Part shown: positions 22,402 to 22,576 of the stretch, piece by piece
Position numbering within the stretch: the first letter of the stretch is position 1
How the letters are laid out: every line of letters starts with the position of its first letter
IMG/VR virus record: IMGVR_UViG_3300030102_000714
Location: 1-22,576 of that record
Direction: 5' to 3' (one strand)
Origin: a virus
Length of the DNA: 22,576 nt
Notes under the pieces: generated by a model
What the model was told of the DNA's origin: nothing
The model's input: only the letters and a program-made list of their open reading frames with translations
The model's database searches: none
Translations under genes and position numbers: made by a program

Positions 22402-22576
22402 TTATTTTTTCCTTCTTCTCACTGCCTTAACTCTTCTAGGCTTACCTGCTGGTTGTCCTAAACTTTTCTTTTGAGATATCCTACTACGTTTTTCAGCAGC
22501 TGTCATCTCTGAAGCTGTCTTTGGTGTTTTACTAGAAATTCTTTTTGTTGGTCTACAATAAGGCGTACCTCTTTTC
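22402..22576 (-). CDS. C-terminal part of a small basic protein (partial)
   Basis: The last 57 or so codons of a gene that enters from beyond the right edge of the window. The visible residues are very rich in Lys and Arg: RGTPYCRPTKRISSKTPKT, then MTAAEKRSRISQKKSLGQ and an end with PRRVKAVRRRKK. The phrase PYCRPTKRISSKTPKT resembles the C terminus of small basic proteins with DUF5872-like sequence found in marine phages and some large viruses. In such proteins a positively charged tail may bind nucleic acid or another virion component. Function is not established. The stop codon TAA directly abuts the ATG of the neck gene, whose ribosome-binding site lies inside this coding end. No start is visible because the 5' end is cut off. 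Confidence 0.75.
   Translation of the reverse strand, partial: KRGTPYCRPTKRISSKTPKTASEMTAAEKRSRISQKKSLGQPAGKPRRVKAVRRRKK

Noticed and set aside
1-22576. Integrase, attachment site, CRISPR array, tRNA genes or insertion sequence
   Set aside because: I looked for tyrosine and serine recombinase motifs, regular direct repeats with spacers, cloverleaf sequences and terminal inverted repeats, and saw none that stood up. The only regular repeats are within coding sequences.

Overview
The window looks like part of the genome of a lytic, short-tailed (podovirus-like) marine bacteriophage, probably an uncultured AT-rich virus of oceanic bacteria. The evidence is dense packing of genes (ATGA and TAATG junctions, almost no intergenic DNA), a phage-type family A DNA polymerase, a neck/fibre/ejection-protein gene order, and several protein families that I know mainly from marine phage genomes. 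No integrase, repressor, tRNA, CRISPR array or insertion sequence was seen. Host assignment (SAR11-like or another low-GC marine bacterium) is inference from base composition only.

Left arm (1-2332, + strand): a DUF6378-like small protein overlaps a 636-residue PolA with intact 3'-5' exonuclease and polymerase motifs. PolA has leucine at the position equivalent to E. coli Phe762. A candidate rho-independent terminator follows at 2402-2435.

Right arm (2426-22576, - strand): one long, tightly coupled run of about 21 genes converges on polA. In transcription order (from high to low coordinates) it holds: the end of a small basic protein; two neck/adaptor-like proteins flanking a small conserved protein; a Rossmann/DUF115-like protein; three small conserved marine phage proteins, one carrying 22-residue repeats; a fibre with a C-terminal S74 autoprotease chaperone; a polyglycine adhesin-like protein; a small fibre-associated protein; two 2-oxoglutarate/Fe(II) dioxygenases; a P22 gp10-like stabilisation protein and a small partner; a set of probable ejection proteins ending in one of 1627 residues; an M15 peptidase (probable endolysin); and two unknowns.

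Put together, the right arm encodes the neck, host-recognition apparatus, tail hub, DNA-ejection machinery and cell-wall lysis. Terminase, portal and major capsid genes are absent and presumably lie beyond the right edge. The most interesting points are the PolA Leu459 residue, the pair of dioxygenases with different metal-ligand motifs beside the adhesin genes, the periodic 22-residue repeat protein, and the sugar-enzyme-like Rossmann protein embedded among neck genes. No wholly unknown multi-gene system could be demonstrated.
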